DNA from: Candidatus Thorarchaeota archaeon
GTDB taxonomy: Archaea; Asgardarchaeota; Thorarchaeia; Thorarchaeales; Thorarchaeaceae
Direction of reading: 5' to 3'
DNA length: 33,995 nt
Assembly: GCA_029858305.1 (NCBI GenBank)
Contig: JAOUFI010000021.1
Span: forward strand, 1 to 33,995
Both the position numbers and the translations under genes were made by a program. The notes below the pieces were generated by a model that was not told the origin of the DNA, made no database searches, and was given only the letters and a program-made list of their open reading frames with translations. The stretch's first letter is position 1; the number at the start of each line of letters is the position of its first letter. Positions 32,633-33,995 of the stretch are shown one piece after another.

Positions 32633-33451
32633 ATGACTGGTGTCGTGGAGAAGTTAAATCCAAAAAAACCGAGTGCTCTCTCTATGAAGCGTGATACTCA
32701 ACGTGGCACCCAGCGCGGCTGGACTGTTGAGATCAAAGAGCTAACATTGAGTGAGGTAAAGGAAGATGCCATTCGCTTTGCACTAGCTACTGATGTTGCC
32801 TACCAGATTAATGCAGGGAAAGAAGCCTCGATTTATATTGCATTCTACAAAGACCATCCTATCATTCTGAAAGCTTTCAGATTCTGGCAGACCTCTCAAG
32901 CTAAGAAGTCTAAGGGATTCTTTGCTCCAGGAAGAATGCAGGTTTTGGCAGCAAAGGAATATGATCTCCTCCTAGCTTGTTTCAAGGCAGGTATGCATGT
33001 ACCAACTCCCATAGGACGAGTTGGGAATTACCTGACCCAGAGATTCATCGGCGATGGATTGAAGCCAGCTCCTCAGCTTAGGACAGTCGATTTAGAAGAT
33101 CCCGAAACAGTACTGGATCAGATTCTAGATGATTATCTTATAATGTATCGAGATGTCCAATATGTCCACGGCGACCTGAGTGCCTACAATATCCTCTGGT
33201 GGAAGGATACTCCCTGGTTCATAGATATGCCACAAGCGTATAATGTCAATCCATGGTCTGACATGAAGCAGGTTGAATCATTGCTCCGACGAGATATTGC
33301 AAATGTTCTCAGATACTTCAAAAAATATGGGATTTCTCGAAATCCGGATTACATTGTACAGGTCTTTCTGTCTGAGTATCTCCCTGCCAATTTGAGGAAC
33401 TATACAGAGGAGCTCCCCTCATTCCCCCAGGAAGGTGGATTGTATGAGTAG
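32633..33451 (+). CDS. RIO1-type serine kinase/ATPase (first of tandem pair)
   Basis: The protein has 272 residues. RIO signature residues are present: nucleotide-loop AGKEASIY (61-68; RIO1 S-T-G-K-E-A-N-V-Y), ATP-binding lysine K80 (IILKAF), FIGDG (138-142), catalytic HGDLSAYN (179-186, D181, N186) and the metal-binding IDMPQA (197-202, D198; RIO1 I-D-V-S-Q-A). RIO1 acts as an ATPase/kinase in late small-ribosomal-subunit maturation in archaea and eukaryotes. The N-terminal 35 residues are basic. The flexible loop between the lobes is shorter than in standard RIO1. The next gene is a second RIO1-type kinase overlapping it by 8 nt. Confidence 0.9.
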   Translation: MTGVVEKLNPKKPSALSMKRDTQRGTQRGWTVEIKELTLSEVKEDAIRFALATDVAYQINAGKEASIYIAFYKDHPIILKAFRFWQTSQAKKSKGFFAPGRMQVLAAKEYDLLLACFKAGMHVPTPIGRVGNYLTQRFIGDGLKPAPQLRTVDLEDPETVLDQILDDYLIMYRDVQYVHGDLSAYNILWWKDTPWFIDMPQAYNVNPWSDMKQVESLLRRDIANVLRYFKKYGISRNPDYIVQVFLSEYLPANLRNYTEELPSFPQEGGLYE

Positions 33452-33995
33452 AGTTGACAAATTCAATCCACTCGCAAAGGGCTCTGAGATAGACCTGAAG
33501 CGTGATTCTCTCAGAGGAGGTACAAGTGGAAAGGCTGTTCTTGAAGAACCTCGCTTCGAAAAAATTCGAAAAGAGGCAATTACTCTTGGACTCGCAACCG
33601 ATGTCAGTTACACTATGAGTGCAGGCAAGGAAGCAACAATCTTTCTTGCAAAGTGGAACGATCATCCGATCATCCTCAAGGCGTACCGAATCTGGGCTAC
33701 TCCCCATAAGTTGTCCATGACGAAAGGCCACATTCGTGAATCGAGTGGAAAGAAGACAAGGTGGATTCTCGGTCTATTAGAAGATATAGCAGTGAAAGAA
33801 TATGACATTCTTCAGAATTGCTTCAAGGCTGGAGTAAGAGTGCCCACGCCTATTTCACGAGTCGCAAATTATCTAACAATGCGTTTCATTGGTGATGGTG
33901 AATTTCCTGCACCCCAATTAAGAGATGTCGAATTAGAAAATCCTGAGGCTGTTCTAAACGAAATCTTCAATCAATATCTACTGATGTATCGAGAT
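33444..33995 (+). CDS. RIO1-type kinase, second of tandem pair (cut by window end)
   Basis: ATG at 33444 overlaps the first kinase gene by 8 nt, with AAGGTGGAT just upstream. The frame is open for 184 codons to the window edge. It aligns with its neighbour throughout: DKFNPL/EKLNPK start, LKRDSLRGG, AGKEATIF (60-67), K79 in IILKAY, VPTPISRVANYLT, RFIGDG, then LLMYRD where the window ends just before the expected H-G-D catalytic loop. It carries about 12 extra residues (HIRESSGKKTRWILGLL region) in the inter-lobe loop. Whether its catalytic residues are intact cannot be seen. Clear tandem duplication; coupled translation suggests the two products are made together. Confidence 0.85.
   Translation, partial: MSRVDKFNPLAKGSEIDLKRDSLRGGTSGKAVLEEPRFEKIRKEAITLGLATDVSYTMSAGKEATIFLAKWNDHPIILKAYRIWATPHKLSMTKGHIRESSGKKTRWILGLLEDIAVKEYDILQNCFKAGVRVPTPISRVANYLTMRFIGDGEFPAPQLRDVELENPEAVLNEIFNQYLLMYRD

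Noticed and set aside
33318..33731. 137-codon minus-strand frame across the two RIO1 genes
   Set aside because: Antisense to two well-supported kinase genes; no domain.
1..33995. tRNA, rRNA, CRISPR repeats or transposon ends
   Set aside because: Reading the gaps on both strands showed no T-loop or cloverleaf-like pattern, no regularly spaced identical repeats and no transposase or terminal inverted repeats; a formal scan was not possible.

Overview
The window is archaeal. The evidence is RIO1-type kinases, a clamp-loader (RFC small-subunit) paralog, an Orc1/Cdc6-type AAA+ protein, a RadA/RadB-type protein, an XPB-type helicase, AT-rich TATA-like boxes about 25-60 nt upstream of starts, and GGAGGTG-type ribosome sites that often serve TTG start codons. 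The very large Ig-like-repeat surface protein with a cytosolic tail, together with the general gene content, suggests an Asgard archaeon, perhaps Thorarchaeia-like. That placement is an inference from memory and no marker gene in the window proves it. No rRNA, tRNA, CRISPR array, insertion sequence or phage gene was found. Coding density is high, and several convergent pairs touch or overlap by 4 nt.

Layout. (1) 1-10093: a cell-surface locus. A secreted protein (cut by the window edge) is divergent from a ~3,140-residue surface protein made of a signal peptide, DUF2341, a LamG-like domain, about 21 Ig-like repeats, one membrane helix and a ~245-residue cytosolic tail. (2) 10096-12900: small information-processing genes. 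These are a RadA/RadB-like protein without a Walker A lysine, a zinc-ribbon protein, an orphan GcvH-like lipoyl carrier, and an Orc1/Cdc6-like protein whose Walker A lysine is methionine. (3) 13007-18885: carbon and redox metabolism. An Fe-S/FAD 2-hydroxyacid dehydrogenase pair, malic enzyme, a SagB-type flavin oxidoreductase and two tandem PrxQ/BCP peroxiredoxins lie here. (4) 19026-23403: membrane proteins of unknown function, including three tandem paralogs that share an exactly spaced EW-x18-Y-x3-Y signature. (5) 23475-30538: a DNA repair/replication neighbourhood. It holds a MetE-like protein, a stand-alone XPB N-terminal-type (Helicase_C_3) protein, an RFC-like ATPase with an unusual insertion, a small DUF2240-like protein, an APH-type kinase and a bacterial-style XPB helicase. 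(6) 30716-33995: an MFS transporter, a 483-bp non-coding or decayed stretch with a strong promoter-like start, and two overlapping RIO1-type kinase genes, the second cut by the window end.

The best candidates for something undescribed are the three-paralog membrane operon, the XPB/Helicase_C_3/RFC-like neighbourhood, and the two nearby replication/recombination ATPase relatives that both appear to have lost nucleotide-binding residues. Start codons below were chosen by ribosome site, promoter spacing and family length. Several differ from the longest possible reading frame.
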